Assembly: GCF_006547065.1 (NCBI RefSeq)
Contig: NZ_CP041243.1
Location: 2,247,001 to 2,311,000 of the forward strand
Source of the DNA: Brevundimonas sp. M20
GTDB lineage: Bacteria > Pseudomonadota > Alphaproteobacteria > Caulobacterales > Caulobacteraceae
Reading direction: 5' to 3'
Length of the DNA: 64,000 nt
Part shown: positions 28,319 to 37,051 of the stretch, in pieces
How positions within the stretch are numbered: position 1 is the stretch's first letter
How the letters are laid out: every line of letters begins with the position of its first letter
Position numbers and translations under genes: made by a program
Notes under the pieces: model-generated
The model's input: only the letters and a program-made list of their open reading frames with translations
Told to the model about the DNA's origin: nothing
Databases searched by the model: none

Positions 28319-30109
28319 TCACAGCATGCGAAGCCTGGGGCCGCGCTGGCCCGGGCGGTCGATCAGCAGGTCGGTGACGGCCCAGACCAGGGCGTCGGCG
28401 CGGTCCAGCGAGCCCTCGCCCAGTTCGGCGCCGAGCAGCATCAGTTCCTCCTCCAGCGCATCGAACAGACCGGCGTGCTTCACCCGGCCCTGTTCGTAGA
28501 GGGCGGCGACGGGTTCGGCGCGCAGCATCTTGCCTTTCGTGGCGCGGACGGTGCGGACCGGCAGGGGGCGATCAACGGCCTTGAGCACGGACGCGACCAT
28601 GTCCCCGCCCTGATTGACCTCGGCCACGATGCAGGTCGCCCCGACCTCATGCGCGAGGGCCACGGCGCGGCGGGCCCATTCCTCGGGCGAGAGCCCGTGG
28701 GCGGACCGGTCAGCCAGAACCACCGCCTCGCGAACCCCGTCCGGGCGCAGGCGTGACGCGGCCGCGATGATGCCGCACGCGTCCCCCGTGGCGGTGGCCG
28801 GAGGGTCGATGGCGACGACGATCCGCTCGTAAGTGGCCGTACCGTCCTTCGGACTACTTGAGGGCGGTCGTCCTTCTGCCCCAAGGGGAGAAGGATGCTG
28901 TGTGTCGGGAGACCTCGCCAGCGCCATCATCGTCGCCGTGAACAGGGCGCCGTCGAGGTCGACGATCCTGCCGTCCAATTCCTGGGCTTCGCGGCGGGTG
29001 CCGCCGTAGAGGTCGCGCAGGCCCTCGATGAAGCCGGGCGCGAGGTGGGCGGCGTTGTCGGCGCTGCCCGCATGGGTCAGGGCGCAGGAAGCCTCGTCCT
29101 TGAGACGGATGAGGGCGCGCATGGGTCTGGGTGTGGTGGTGACGAGGAGGCGTGGGGGGTGTCGGAGGCGCGGACCAACCCCTCCACCATCCGTCGCCGG
29201 AGGCTCCGGATGGTCCCCCTCCCCACCTTCGGTGGAGAGGTGAGCGCAGGCGTAGCGTCCGGCGAACGGTGTGGGCTTCGACATACCGGCCGCGTCGGGT
29301 CGGGAGGTCCCCGAACGGGCCGACGGTCCGCGGCCCAAGGACAATGGCCCCGGCAACCGCAGCCCCATCCGGAGCAGGGCGAGCGTTTCGGCGGCGCCGC
29401 GGGCGCCGGTGGGGCGCCAGGCGCAGAATTCGTCGGCCCAGGCGGCGCTGAACTGGGGACCGCGCAGGCTGTCAGGGTCTTCGGCGGAGAAGGCGTAGGC
29501 GATGCAGCCGTTGGCGAATTTCAGGCGGCGGCGCGAGCTTTCGAAGACCGGACGGGTCTTCGCCGTCCAGCGCGGCAGGCTGCGGATACCCGAGACGCCC
29601 TCGATCATCACCTCGCGCACGTCGTGCAAGGTTGGACCGATCAGGGCCAGACGGCCGCCGGCGCCGAGGGCCTCGGCCTGATCGGCCAGCCACTCGGCGC
29701 CCGCCTGGGTCTTGCCCGCGCCGCGTCCGCCCAGAAACAGCCAGGTGCGCCAGGGCTCGCCGTTCGGCAGGGCCTCGGGCGGGGTCTGGGCCGGACGCAG
29801 ATCGAGCGGCGGCGGGACCGGTTCGGGGTCAGGTTCTGACGGCGGGGGTTCGGCGGCGTCGCTGACGACGGGCTGGCCGCGATGACGGCGGCGCGCCTGC
29901 CAGAAGCGCAGGGCGATCATGCCGATGCGACCCAGACGGCCGAAATCCTCGACCCGCCCCTCACCGGCCGCGTCGGCCATGGTGGCCTCGATCGAGTCGA
30001 GGGTGGCGTCGGGATCGTCGGGATGGAAATGGAAGACCATCTCCTCACGCCGCTCCTCGCGCCGGAGGCGGCGTTCGGTCCTGGGGGGTGTGTCCGGGGT
30101 CGCGTTCAT
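28319..30109 (-). CDS. Terminase large subunit, gene-transfer-agent type, with in-frame repeat insertions
   Basis: DNA-packaging motor ATPase/nuclease. Walker A GGRGAGKT (127-134), Walker B in AAWADEFCAW (about 222-231), adenine/coupling motif LLVTTTPRP, nuclease acids in VAIDPPATATGD (Asp435), CIVAEVN and ADALVWAVTDLL, all intact. At 596 residues it is about 150 longer than usual: a proline-rich N-terminal part of about 110, and two low-complexity inserts at about 253-318 and 401-425 that match palindromic DNA repeats. No portal, capsid or protease gene follows; msrB does. Probably a relocated GTA gene. Confidence 0.88.
   Translation of the reverse strand: MNATPDTPPRTERRLRREERREEMVFHFHPDDPDATLDSIEATMADAAGEGRVEDFGRLGRIGMIALRFWQARRRHRGQPVVSDAAEPPPSEPDPEPVPPPLDLRPAQTPPEALPNGEPWRTWLFLGGRGAGKTQAGAEWLADQAEALGAGGRLALIGPTLHDVREVMIEGVSGIRSLPRWTAKTRPVFESSRRRLKFANGCIAYAFSAEDPDSLRGPQFSAAWADEFCAWRPTGARGAAETLALLRMGLRLPGPLSLGRGPSARSGTSRPDAAGMSKPTPFAGRYACAHLSTEGGEGDHPEPPATDGGGVGPRLRHPPRLLVTTTPRPMRALIRLKDEASCALTHAGSADNAAHLAPGFIEGLRDLYGGTRREAQELDGRIVDLDGALFTATMMALARSPDTQHPSPLGAEGRPPSSSPKDGTATYERIVVAIDPPATATGDACGIIAAASRLRPDGVREAVVLADRSAHGLSPEEWARRAVALAHEVGATCIVAEVNQGGDMVASVLKAVDRPLPVRTVRATKGKMLRAEPVAALYEQGRVKHAGLFDALEEELMLLGAELGEGSLDRADALVWAVTDLLIDRPGQRGPRLRML
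28835..28909. repeat. Palindromic repeat inserted in the terminase gene (short)
   Basis: About 75 bp containing the imperfect hairpin CCTTCTGCCCC/GGGGAGAAGG (28872-28894). It encodes about 25 Ser/Pro-rich residues (401-425) just before the nuclease motif VVAIDPP and keeps the frame. The boundaries are estimated from where family-like protein sequence resumes. Confidence 0.7.
29156..29353. repeat. Palindromic repeat inserted in the terminase gene (long)
   Basis: About 198 bp, exactly divisible by three, with two hairpins: ACCATCCG/CGGATGGT (29187-29214) and CCTCCCCACC/GGTGGAGAGG (29217-29241). It encodes about 66 Gly/Pro/Ser-rich residues between LALLRMGLRL and PPRLLVTTTPRP, which are normally almost adjacent in GTA terminases. 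Confidence 0.75.
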
Positions 30110-30330
30110 CCCGTGATTATCCCACGGTCCGGAAGGGGGTGATGACGTTTGACGCTGGCCCCGAGCCGAGGGGTTTCAGAACAAGAGGTTAGAGAGGGGG
30201 ATTGCGCAGGCTGGGGCGACATCCGAACAGTGGTCATCCGCGTAAAAAACGCCCCACCTGAAAAAGAGGGGTCGGCTTTGAACCTTTGCCGTTCTGGCGA
30301 CCTCTATCGAGCCGAGCAGATGACCGCCTG

Positions 30331-30804
30331 ATGCCGTATGATTTGAGAGAAGCCTTGCGCCCGGAGACCGAACGCGCCGCCCACGAGCTGAACGCGGCGT
30401 ACAAATTGGTCATCGCCGCCCGCCGGTGGCGGGCCCGACTGACGGATATCCTGAAACGTGACGGGGCGTCCGACAGCGACTTCTCGGTCCTGTATCATCT
30501 GGCGGCCGCGCCCACGGGCCTGAAGCAGGGCGAACTGGCGGAACGGATGGGCGTGAGGGGACCGACCCTGACGCGGCTGCTGGACGGACTGGAGGCCCGG
30601 GGCTGGGTCCGACGGGGCGAGATCATCGGCGACCGCCGGTTCAAGCTGATCAAATTGACCACGCTCGGCTGCGACACGGTGCGGGACCTGGACCCCCTGG
30701 CGCGGTCGCTCCGCGATCACATTTTCGACGGCTGCACGGACGAACAGATCATCGCGTTCCAGGCGATGCTGGACCGGATTCTGGAGCGCAGCGCCGCGGA
30801 TTGA
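30331..30804 (+). CDS. MarR family transcriptional regulator
   Basis: 157 residues, winged helix (LKQGELAERMGVRGPTLTRLLDGLEARGWV, then RRGEIIGDRRFKLIKLT wing). ATG at 30331 (MPYDLREALRP) is preferred over a start 15 codons upstream. It diverges from the terminase gene and has no obvious target operon; autoregulation is likely. The 221 bp upstream holds no gene. Confidence 0.88.
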   Translation: MPYDLREALRPETERAAHELNAAYKLVIAARRWRARLTDILKRDGASDSDFSVLYHLAAAPTGLKQGELAERMGVRGPTLTRLLDGLEARGWVRRGEIIGDRRFKLIKLTTLGCDTVRDLDPLARSLRDHIFDGCTDEQIIAFQAMLDRILERSAAD

Positions 30805-30811
30805 ACGGGGC

Positions 30812-31000
30812 TCACTGCGCCGTGGGACCGCGAAATCCGACGGCGTCACCCGCCGCGCGACGGCGGCGAAGGATGTCAGACCAGTGATCGGCCAGCACCA
30901 GCAGTCCATGACGGCGATTGTCGTCAGGTTCGCTGACGGCCTCGGCGATCAACCGGGACATCTCGGCGCGGACTTCAGAAGGCGGTTTCAGCGGGGTCAT
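30812..31000 (-). CDS. Small hypothetical protein
   Basis: 62 residues if started at MTPLKPPSEVRAEMSRLIAE. A longer frame (88 residues) starts at 31078 inside the end of the receiver gene. The helix-rich body AEAVSEPDDNRRHGLLVLADHWSDIL resembles short alphaproteobacterial proteins of unknown role. Start uncertain. Confidence 0.6.
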   Translation of the reverse strand: MTPLKPPSEVRAEMSRLIAEAVSEPDDNRRHGLLVLADHWSDILRRRRAAGDAVGFRGPTAQ

Positions 31001-31064
31001 GCGAGGGGAAGCCCCCGCCCCTGAGTCGGGTTTCAGCGGGACCGCAAAGAAAAGCCGTGCCTTG

Positions 31065-31466
31065 TCAGTGTGCAACATCCGGGGACCCCGCGCCGGGGCC
31101 GGATTTCAGCAGCTGATCGACATGGGCCGTCAGGGTTTCGGGCGAGAAGGGTTTGAGCAGTGTGGCCTCGGCCCCGAAGGCGCTGGCGGTCTGCAACAGA
31201 TAGCTGCCGTCCAGCACCCCGCCCGCCGAGATCGCGAGGATGGGGAAGGCCCGCCCGCGCTCGCGCAGCTTCAGGATGGTCTCCAGCCCGTCGCGGTTGG
31301 GCATGAGGATGTCGAGGATCATCAGATCGACCGGCTGTTCCTCCACCAGCGCCGCCGCCGCCAGACCGTCACGCGCGGTCAGGGTCCGGTGCCCCGCCCC
31401 GCCCAGCACCGCCGAGATGAAGTCCAGCACATCGGGATCGTCATCCACCACCGCGATCCGCGCCAT
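31065..31466 (-). CDS. Single-domain response regulator receiver
   Basis: 133 residues, CheY-like with no output domain. Acidic pocket VVDDDPD, phospho-acceptor Asp in LMILDILMPNRDG, switch Ser in LAISAGG and Lys in LLKPFSPE. Probably a phosphorelay or motility component as is common in Caulobacterales. No kinase gene is adjacent, so its partner cannot be read here. Confidence 0.9.
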   Translation of the reverse strand: MARIAVVDDDPDVLDFISAVLGGAGHRTLTARDGLAAAALVEEQPVDLMILDILMPNRDGLETILKLRERGRAFPILAISAGGVLDGSYLLQTASAFGAEATLLKPFSPETLTAHVDQLLKSGPGAGSPDVAH

Positions 31467-31662
31467 CCGCCGTCTCCCTCCGAAGCCCTTCCCGGGGCCA
31501 CGGTTCAGCCTTGGGAACGGAATGTCAACTTTGACGTGTGCGACGCGGGGTCGCTGAAAGGGATGGTGCGGGGCGCAAGGCTCCCGCTAGAACAGCGGCA
31601 TGAGTATCGAAGACGACGCCCTGCCGACGGTGACGACGCCGGAAGCGGCGGAGTAGGATTGG

Positions 31663-32292
31663 ATGGCCGGCCCGCACGACGCCCTGATCACCGCCGCCGC
31701 CAAGGCCGCGCTGGGGCCGTTGGAGTTCCGGCGGAAGGGGCGGTCGCGGGTCTGGATCGCCGATCACGGCTGGTGGCTGAATGTCGTGGAGTTCCAGCCC
31801 AGCGGCTGGCAGCGCGGCAGCTATCTGAATGTCGCCGCCCACTGGCTGTGGTCCGACAGCGGCTATCTGAGCTTTGACCACGGCGGGCGGATCGACGGCT
31901 TCATTGCCTATGAGGGGGACGCGCAGTTCGCCGAGGCCGCCGCCGCTCTGGCCGACAAGGCGGCTGTGGGCGCGCGTGCGCTGGCGGCGGCGATCACCTC
32001 GCCTGAGGCGCTGGCCGGGATTCTGAGAGCCTCCGACGCCGTCGCGCGACCGGCGCTGAAAGCCAGTTGGCCCGGCTATCATCTGGCCGTAGTGGAAGCG
32101 CTGTCGGACCGGGCCGCCGAGGCGCGCCTACTGCTGGAGGCGATCACGGATGACCGGGTGAAGCCCGCCGCATCGCACATGGCGGGGCTGGTGACCGACC
32201 CGGCCCGGGTGAGGCAGGGCGTGTCCGATCTGATCGACCGCCAAAGGGAAGCCTTGAAGCTTCCCGGGCTGTCGGGGTCGACGTTCGCCTGA
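31663..32292 (+). CDS. DUF4304-like hypothetical protein
   Basis: 209 residues. The N-terminal half (ALGPLEFRRKGRSRVWIADHGWWLNVVEFQPS, then GSYLNVAAHWLW) has the pattern of DUF4304-type proteins. The rest is helical. Function unknown. An 18-codon frame (31600-31656) sits just before it and may be a leader or a remnant. Confidence 0.7.
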   Translation: MAGPHDALITAAAKAALGPLEFRRKGRSRVWIADHGWWLNVVEFQPSGWQRGSYLNVAAHWLWSDSGYLSFDHGGRIDGFIAYEGDAQFAEAAAALADKAAVGARALAAAITSPEALAGILRASDAVARPALKASWPGYHLAVVEALSDRAAEARLLLEAITDDRVKPAASHMAGLVTDPARVRQGVSDLIDRQREALKLPGLSGSTFA

Positions 32293-32295
32293 CGC

Positions 32296-32661
32296 CTACT
32301 CCCGCCAGTAGGACGAACTGCGCCAGACACGGGTCCAATAGCCTACGAAGCCCAGGATCGTCCCGCCGACGACATAGCCGATCAGGCTGAGCAGCACCGG
32401 CTCCTTGGCGAAGAAAAATCCCGCGCAGAGGCCCATCAGGGCGCCGAGGGCGGCATGGAGTCCGCCGAGCGTCTCGCGCGGCAGGTCGTGCACCCACATC
32501 AGCAAAGCCCCCAGAATCGACAGGCACAAGGCCACGCCGGCGCCGAACAGAAGCCGCAACCCGTCGTCCTGCATCAGTCCTCCGGCCGCCGCCGAGGCGA
32601 CGGCTGCGATCACGAAGATCGTGCTGGCCGGGATCAGAAAGGCGGGCGGTTCCTTCGACAT
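32296..32661 (-). CDS. Small integral membrane protein
   Basis: 121 residues with about four hydrophobic segments (from IPASTIFVIAAVASAAAGG to SLIGYVVGGTILGFVGYW). No family recognised. It converges with the gene ending at 32292, 3 bp away. Confidence 0.72.
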   Translation of the reverse strand: MSKEPPAFLIPASTIFVIAAVASAAAGGLMQDDGLRLLFGAGVALCLSILGALLMWVHDLPRETLGGLHAALGALMGLCAGFFFAKEPVLLSLIGYVVGGTILGFVGYWTRVWRSSSYWRE

Positions 32662-32700
32662 GAGAGGATCATCGACGGGCGGACCTGACGGCGCAAGGCG

Positions 32701-33816
32701 TCAGCGCCGATAGTCCGGCGTCGCCAGCGGCATCGGCGTCGGGTTCAGGGCGACCCAGCGGACGGCGAGGTCGCAGAGTTCAGCGCCCGCCCCGTCGCGG
32801 GTGCGGGCCTCCCGGATCAGGACGGCGGCGCGGGCGCGGTCGGCGTCACCGAGGGGCGCGCCCGTGGCGGTGTGGTCGAGGAAGGCCTGGCCCATCTTGC
32901 GGTAGTCGGCGTCCCAGTTGACGCCGCCGTTGCGCTCGACCTCGTCGGTGATCCGGCCGGCGATGCGGATGACCTCGCCCTGCACCGTCTTCGCCGCGCC
33001 GCTGGAGGGGACCAGCGCCTGCCACAGGGCGTCGTGCTGGTCGGCCGGTTTGCCGGGCGGGACGAGGATCGGCGCCTTGCCGTCGTGCATCCTCCGGCGG
33101 GCGACCGGCGTGACGTCGAAGGGGGCGTAGAGCCGGTCGAGCGCGTCGCTGAACTCGTCAACCGAGTCCGGGTTGAAGCTCGCGCGGTGGAACTCGAAAT
33201 TCTCGCCGATCCGGGTGACGGCGGCCTGCATGTCCGGGGTGACCGGGCTGCCGGACGCGCCGCCTGAGAATGCGCCTTTCAGCCGGTCGAGCAGGCCCGG
33301 TTTGGCGGCGGGCGTCGCGGCCAGCAGCAGGGGCGCGATGTCGGCCATCGAAACGATCTGGATATTGCTGCACTGGCGCAGACCCAGCTCCAGCGGAGTC
33401 AGGCCCGCGCCGTTGCGGGCGTCGGCGCGGGCGCCCCGGGCCAGCAGAAGCCGCACAGCCTCCGCCTTCCCCGACGCCGTGGCGCGATGCAGGGGGGTAT
33501 CGCCGGAGCGGTCCGTCGCATGGATGTCGGCGCCCAGTTCAAGCAGCAGGGCGACCTTGCCGTTCCAGGCGCCAGCGTGGTGATACAGGGGCGTGCGCCC
33601 GTAGCTGTCCAACGCCTCCAGGTCCGCGCCCTGCTCGACCAGCCAGCGGATAAGGGGTTCCGGCGCGTCATTGAAGGCCAGCGCCGTCTGTTTGCCGTAG
33701 CCGCCCCGCGCCTCCAGCTCGCAGGTGTCGAAGACCGCCTTCAGCGCCTCGAGATCGCCCGCCGTCAGCAGATCGCCGAAGGCCTTGGGCAGGGTCTTCT
33801 TCTTCGCCTTGGACAT
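32701..33816 (-). CDS. Ankyrin repeat protein
   Basis: 371 residues. Ankyrin repeats cover about residues 35-165, with consensus units such as YGRTPLYHHAGAWNGKVALLLELGA and SGDTPLHRATASGKAEAVRLLLARGA. The C-terminal half (from about 200) is a helical domain of unknown type. ATG at 33816 has a GGAAGG site upstream. No signal peptide. Probably a protein-protein interaction scaffold. Confidence 0.83.
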   Translation of the reverse strand: MSKAKKKTLPKAFGDLLTAGDLEALKAVFDTCELEARGGYGKQTALAFNDAPEPLIRWLVEQGADLEALDSYGRTPLYHHAGAWNGKVALLLELGADIHATDRSGDTPLHRATASGKAEAVRLLLARGARADARNGAGLTPLELGLRQCSNIQIVSMADIAPLLLAATPAAKPGLLDRLKGAFSGGASGSPVTPDMQAAVTRIGENFEFHRASFNPDSVDEFSDALDRLYAPFDVTPVARRRMHDGKAPILVPPGKPADQHDALWQALVPSSGAAKTVQGEVIRIAGRITDEVERNGGVNWDADYRKMGQAFLDHTATGAPLGDADRARAAVLIREARTRDGAGAELCDLAVRWVALNPTPMPLATPDYRR

Positions 33817-33970
33817 GGGAGGCCTTCCGGAGGTCAACGCAACAGCGGGGATCAAACACGGTCGCCGGAAGCCGGTCCATCGTCGGGTCGTGAATACGGC
33901 GGCGCGGGAAACCGGTTGTCAGGCTTTACCCGTCAGGGTGGCGGTCTCCCTCGCAGCAGATGGACACCTG

Positions 33971-34720
33971 ATGCGCCCCTCCCCGGCGGTTCTGGCCCTC
34001 GGCCTCGCGCTCGTCGTCGCTCCGGCGGCGGCGGAGGCGTGCGCCGTGCCGCGTCCGTTCGATCCGCATTGGGTGAAGGACGCCGACGCCGTGGTGGCCG
34101 GTCGGGTGACAGAGCACAGCCGCGAGCGGGTGAAGGTTCGCGCCCAGGAGATGAGGTGGGTCCCCACTCCGGATGGCCAGGTTCAGGTTCCCGAGGAGCT
34201 GTCGCTCGAACGCGAAACCGTCACCGTCGACGTCGCGGTGGATCAGGTCCTGATGGGCGAGGCGCCGAAGCAGCTGCGGCTGGACTGGCCGCAACAGTTC
34301 GTGCCGGGAGAGACCGGTTTCGCGCCCGGACACTATGTGATCGCGCTGAAGCGTGGGCCGTCGGGGCGGCCGGACGATGAGCGCCTCGTGATCTATTCCA
34401 GCCTGTGCCGGGGCGGGCATCTGTACGCCCCCAGCGGCTCCGCGCGCGGCATGGCCTTTATCCGGGTGCTGATGGGGCGAGACCCCGAAGCGCCGCCCCC
34501 GCCGAAGCGGCCCGACCCCATCGCGGAGCCGCGCGGGGTCCACGCGGCGGCCCCCGCCCCCGCGCCAAACCCCGCCCTGGAGCCGTCCTGGGGCAGTTTG
34601 CAGTTCGAGGAGCCCGAAGGGTGGAGACGCGTTCCGGTCCTGCCCGTGGTGCTGGCGAGCGGCGCGCTGGGCGGGGTGCTGGTGGCGGCGATCCTGCTGC
34701 GACGGCGGAAGCGAAAATAG
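33971..34720 (+). CDS. Hypothetical exported protein with C-terminal membrane anchor
   Basis: 249 residues. Signal peptide (MRPSPAVLALGLALVVAPAAAEA), a domain starting ACAVPRPFDPHWVKDADAVVAG, a Pro/Ala-rich linker (about 185-215) and a C-terminal membrane helix with an RRRKRK stop-transfer. The opening resembles netrin/TIMP-like 'ACAV.P' secreted domains, but this is weak. ATG at 33971 is used, not an upstream in-frame start antisense to the ankyrin gene. Confidence 0.72.
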   Translation: MRPSPAVLALGLALVVAPAAAEACAVPRPFDPHWVKDADAVVAGRVTEHSRERVKVRAQEMRWVPTPDGQVQVPEELSLERETVTVDVAVDQVLMGEAPKQLRLDWPQQFVPGETGFAPGHYVIALKRGPSGRPDDERLVIYSSLCRGGHLYAPSGSARGMAFIRVLMGRDPEAPPPPKRPDPIAEPRGVHAAAPAPAPNPALEPSWGSLQFEEPEGWRRVPVLPVVLASGALGGVLVAAILLRRRKRK

Positions 34721-34727
34721 CCGCCGA

Positions 34728-35060
34728 TCAGCGCGGAAGGGCGTTGATCCAGGCCTCGACGGCGGCGGTGTCGGACATGTCGCCGTCGAAGCGGTGGGTC
34801 GGGGTGACCGGCTGATTATGGCCGCGCGGGCGGCCGATGTAATACTTCATCGGCAGGGACATTGAGCCCAGACCGCTGGGCATGCGGACGCCACGAACCT
34901 CCATCTAGATGGTGTCGGCGCCGGTCTCGCGTCAGACGGGAACCGCGCCGAAGCGGGTCCACAGGTCGACGGCGTCGAGGCAGGCTGACATGCAGGTCTC
35001 GTCGGTCAGGACGAAGACCCGGCCCTGACAGACACCCAGAACCCCATGACTCACCCCCCG
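34728..35060 (-). pseudogene. S41 family peptidase relic (C-terminal fragment)
   Basis: The reverse strand reads VFVLTDETCMSACLDAVDLW, then a TGA (34932-34934), RETGADTI, a TAG (34905-34907), then MEVRGVRMPSGLGSMSLPMK and RFDGDMSDTAAVEAWINALP before the final TGA. All segments are in one frame and resemble the C-terminal catalytic part of tail-specific (S41) proteases, with Ser in MSACLD. The N-terminal half is missing. Two in-frame stops and the truncation mark it as dead. Confidence 0.7.
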
Positions 35061-35148
35061 GGATGCTTGGATGAGGGACGTTATGGCGCCGGGCCGTCCG
35101 CACCAACCGTCGGATGCGAGCCGCCCCGGTTGATGCGGCAGGCGCCCG

Positions 35149-36156
35149 TCAGACCTCCGGGGCGGCCACCACGATCTTTCCCCGGGCGCGACCGGAATCC
35201 AGCCGGGCGAAGGCGGCGTTGAGATCCTCGAACGGCAGGACCTGATCGATCACCGGACGCAGGGTTCCCGCCTCGAACAGGGCGGTCAGCTTTTCGAGCT
35301 GCGCTCCGTTCGCGCGCATGAAGAGGAAGGCGTAGTCGACGCCCCGCGCGGCGGCAGCATGGCGGACCCGGCGGCTCATGAGCCCCAGCAGTCCGCGCAT
35401 GAGCCAGTTCATTCCCGCCGCCTTGCCGAAGGCCGGATCGGGCGGGCCGGACAGGGAGATCAGCTTGCCGCCCGGTTTGAGCACCTGAAGCGACCGTTCG
35501 AGGGTGGCCGGATCGAGGCTGTGCAGGACCAGATCGTAGCCGGACAGCTCGGTCGCGAAATCCTGGCTGTGGTAGTCGATGACGACATCGGCGCCGAGGC
35601 CGCGCACCAGATCGGCGTTGGCGGCGCTGGTGGTGGTCGCCACGGTTGCGCCGAGATGCTTGGCCAACTGGATCGCCAAGGTCCCGACACCGCCGGACCC
35701 GGCCTGGATGAACACTTTCTGGCCCGGCTTCAACTGCCCCACCTCGACCAGAGCCTGCCAGACGGTCAGGCCGACCAGCGGGATCGAGGCGGCCTCGGCG
35801 ACGGACAGGTTGGCGGGGGCGCGGGCGACATCCGCCTGATCCACGGCGATCCGCTGGGCAAAGCCGCCGATGCGGCCGTCGCGCGGGCGAGCGTAGACGA
35901 CGTCGCCGACCTTGAAGCGCTGAACAGCCGGGCCGACCGCCGTGACCCTGCCCGCCACATCGTGCCCGAGCACCACCGGCGGACGGTAGGGCAGGAGCGG
36001 CTTGAAGGCGCCGTCCCGGATTTTGGAATCGAGCTGATTGAGCCCAGCGGCGCCGATCTCGATCACGACATCCGCATCGCCCGGCACGGGCTCGGGCCAG
36101 TCGCCGAAACGGAAGGCGCCGCCCTTTTCGTAGCGGTCCAGACTCCAGGCTTTCAT
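35149..36156 (-). CDS. NADP-dependent medium-chain alcohol dehydrogenase / quinone oxidoreductase
   Basis: 335 residues of the zeta-crystallin-like MDR group. GroES-like N-terminus (GHDVAGRVTAVGPAV), nucleotide fold with VFIQAGSGGVGTLAIQLAKHLG. Structural zinc cysteines are absent, as expected for quinone reductase types. Start MKAWSLDRYEKGGAF at 36156. It follows the SDR gene by 7 bp and probably shares its TetR-controlled promoter. Confidence 0.9.
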   Translation of the reverse strand: MKAWSLDRYEKGGAFRFGDWPEPVPGDADVVIEIGAAGLNQLDSKIRDGAFKPLLPYRPPVVLGHDVAGRVTAVGPAVQRFKVGDVVYARPRDGRIGGFAQRIAVDQADVARAPANLSVAEAASIPLVGLTVWQALVEVGQLKPGQKVFIQAGSGGVGTLAIQLAKHLGATVATTTSAANADLVRGLGADVVIDYHSQDFATELSGYDLVLHSLDPATLERSLQVLKPGGKLISLSGPPDPAFGKAAGMNWLMRGLLGLMSRRVRHAAAARGVDYAFLFMRANGAQLEKLTALFEAGTLRPVIDQVLPFEDLNAAFARLDSGRARGKIVVAAPEV

Positions 36157-36163
36157 GGCGGCC

Positions 36164-36952
36164 TCAGCTCGTCTTGCGATAGCGGTCGGCCGGGACTGTG
36201 TTGCCGAAGCTGGGCAACATCGCCTGACGGGCGCCCTGGAAGGCGTCCCACAGGGCGCCGTCGTGCAGGGGCGGAATGGTGATCGCCTCCCGACTGTCGA
36301 AACCGGCGAGAGCGGCGTCCACCAGATCACCGACCTCCATCAGGGGCGGCAGCTTGTCCGGATCGGCGCCGGAGCGGTCCCAGATTTCGGTGCGGGTCGC
36401 GGCCGGAAGCACGGCCTGCACATAGACGCCCCGGGGCCCCAGTTCCTGGGCCAGCCCCTGTGACAGGTACAGGACGAAGGCCTTGGTCGCGCCATAGACC
36501 GACAGGCCCATCTCCGGCGCGAGACCGACGACCGAGCCGATGTTGATGATGGCCCCCGCCCCGGCGCGGGCGAAGCGGGGCGCGACCGCGCCGGCCAGAG
36601 CGGCGACGGCGGAGACATTCAGGCTGACCAGTTTGAGGACGTCATCCGTAGCCTGACGGGTGAAGCCGCCGCCCAGACTGGCCCCGGCATTGTTCACCAG
36701 CACGCCGATCCGCTCATCATCTCGCAGGCGGGCCGCGACGGCCTGAAGATCGTCCGGCCGGGTCAGGTCCGCCTGAAGCACGTCGATGGCCGCCCCGGTT
36801 TCGGCGCGCAGGCGATCGGCGAGCGCTTCCATCCGCGCCTTGTCGCGAGCGACCAGCACCAGATCATGGCCCCGGCGGGCGAACCGGTCGGCGTAGGTCG
36901 CGCCGATGCCGCTGGAGGCGCCGGTGATCAGGACGGCGGGACGGTCAGACAT
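36164..36952 (-). CDS. Short-chain dehydrogenase/reductase
   Basis: 262 residues. N-terminal cofactor motif TGASSGIG, NNAG motif (LVNNAGASLGG), catalytic Ser region (IINIGSVVGL) and YGATK (Tyr, Lys). Substrate unknown. ATG at 36952 (MSDRPAVLITGASSGIG) is used. It is divergent from a TetR gene, with a dyad operator between them, so it is the likely regulated target. Confidence 0.92.
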   Translation of the reverse strand: MSDRPAVLITGASSGIGATYADRFARRGHDLVLVARDKARMEALADRLRAETGAAIDVLQADLTRPDDLQAVAARLRDDERIGVLVNNAGASLGGGFTRQATDDVLKLVSLNVSAVAALAGAVAPRFARAGAGAIINIGSVVGLAPEMGLSVYGATKAFVLYLSQGLAQELGPRGVYVQAVLPAATRTEIWDRSGADPDKLPPLMEVGDLVDAALAGFDSREAITIPPLHDGALWDAFQGARQAMLPSFGNTVPADRYRKTS

Positions 36953-36979
36953 GGGGTCAGCTCCTGTTTTCCAATCATG

Positions 36980-36996
36980 ACAATCATCATGATTGT
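36980..36996. promoter_or_regulatory. Candidate TetR operator
   Basis: Perfect 17-bp dyad ACAATCAT-C-ATGATTGT in the 99-bp gap between the divergent SDR and TetR genes. An AT-rich stretch with more ATCATCATG motifs follows. Position and symmetry fit an operator that represses both promoters. Confidence 0.75.
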
Positions 36997-37051
36997 TGCC
37001 AAATATGATCATCATCATGTATCCGTCAATCCCAACGATGGAGATGAGGCG

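Noticed and set aside
28319..30109. Terminase taken as part of an intact prophage
   Set aside because: No portal, capsid, tail, integrase or repressor genes are near it; motifs are of gene-transfer-agent type.
34905..34934. TGA in the S41 fragment as selenocysteine or recoded codon
   Set aside because: A second, TAG stop follows in the same frame and the N-terminal half is missing, so decay is simpler.
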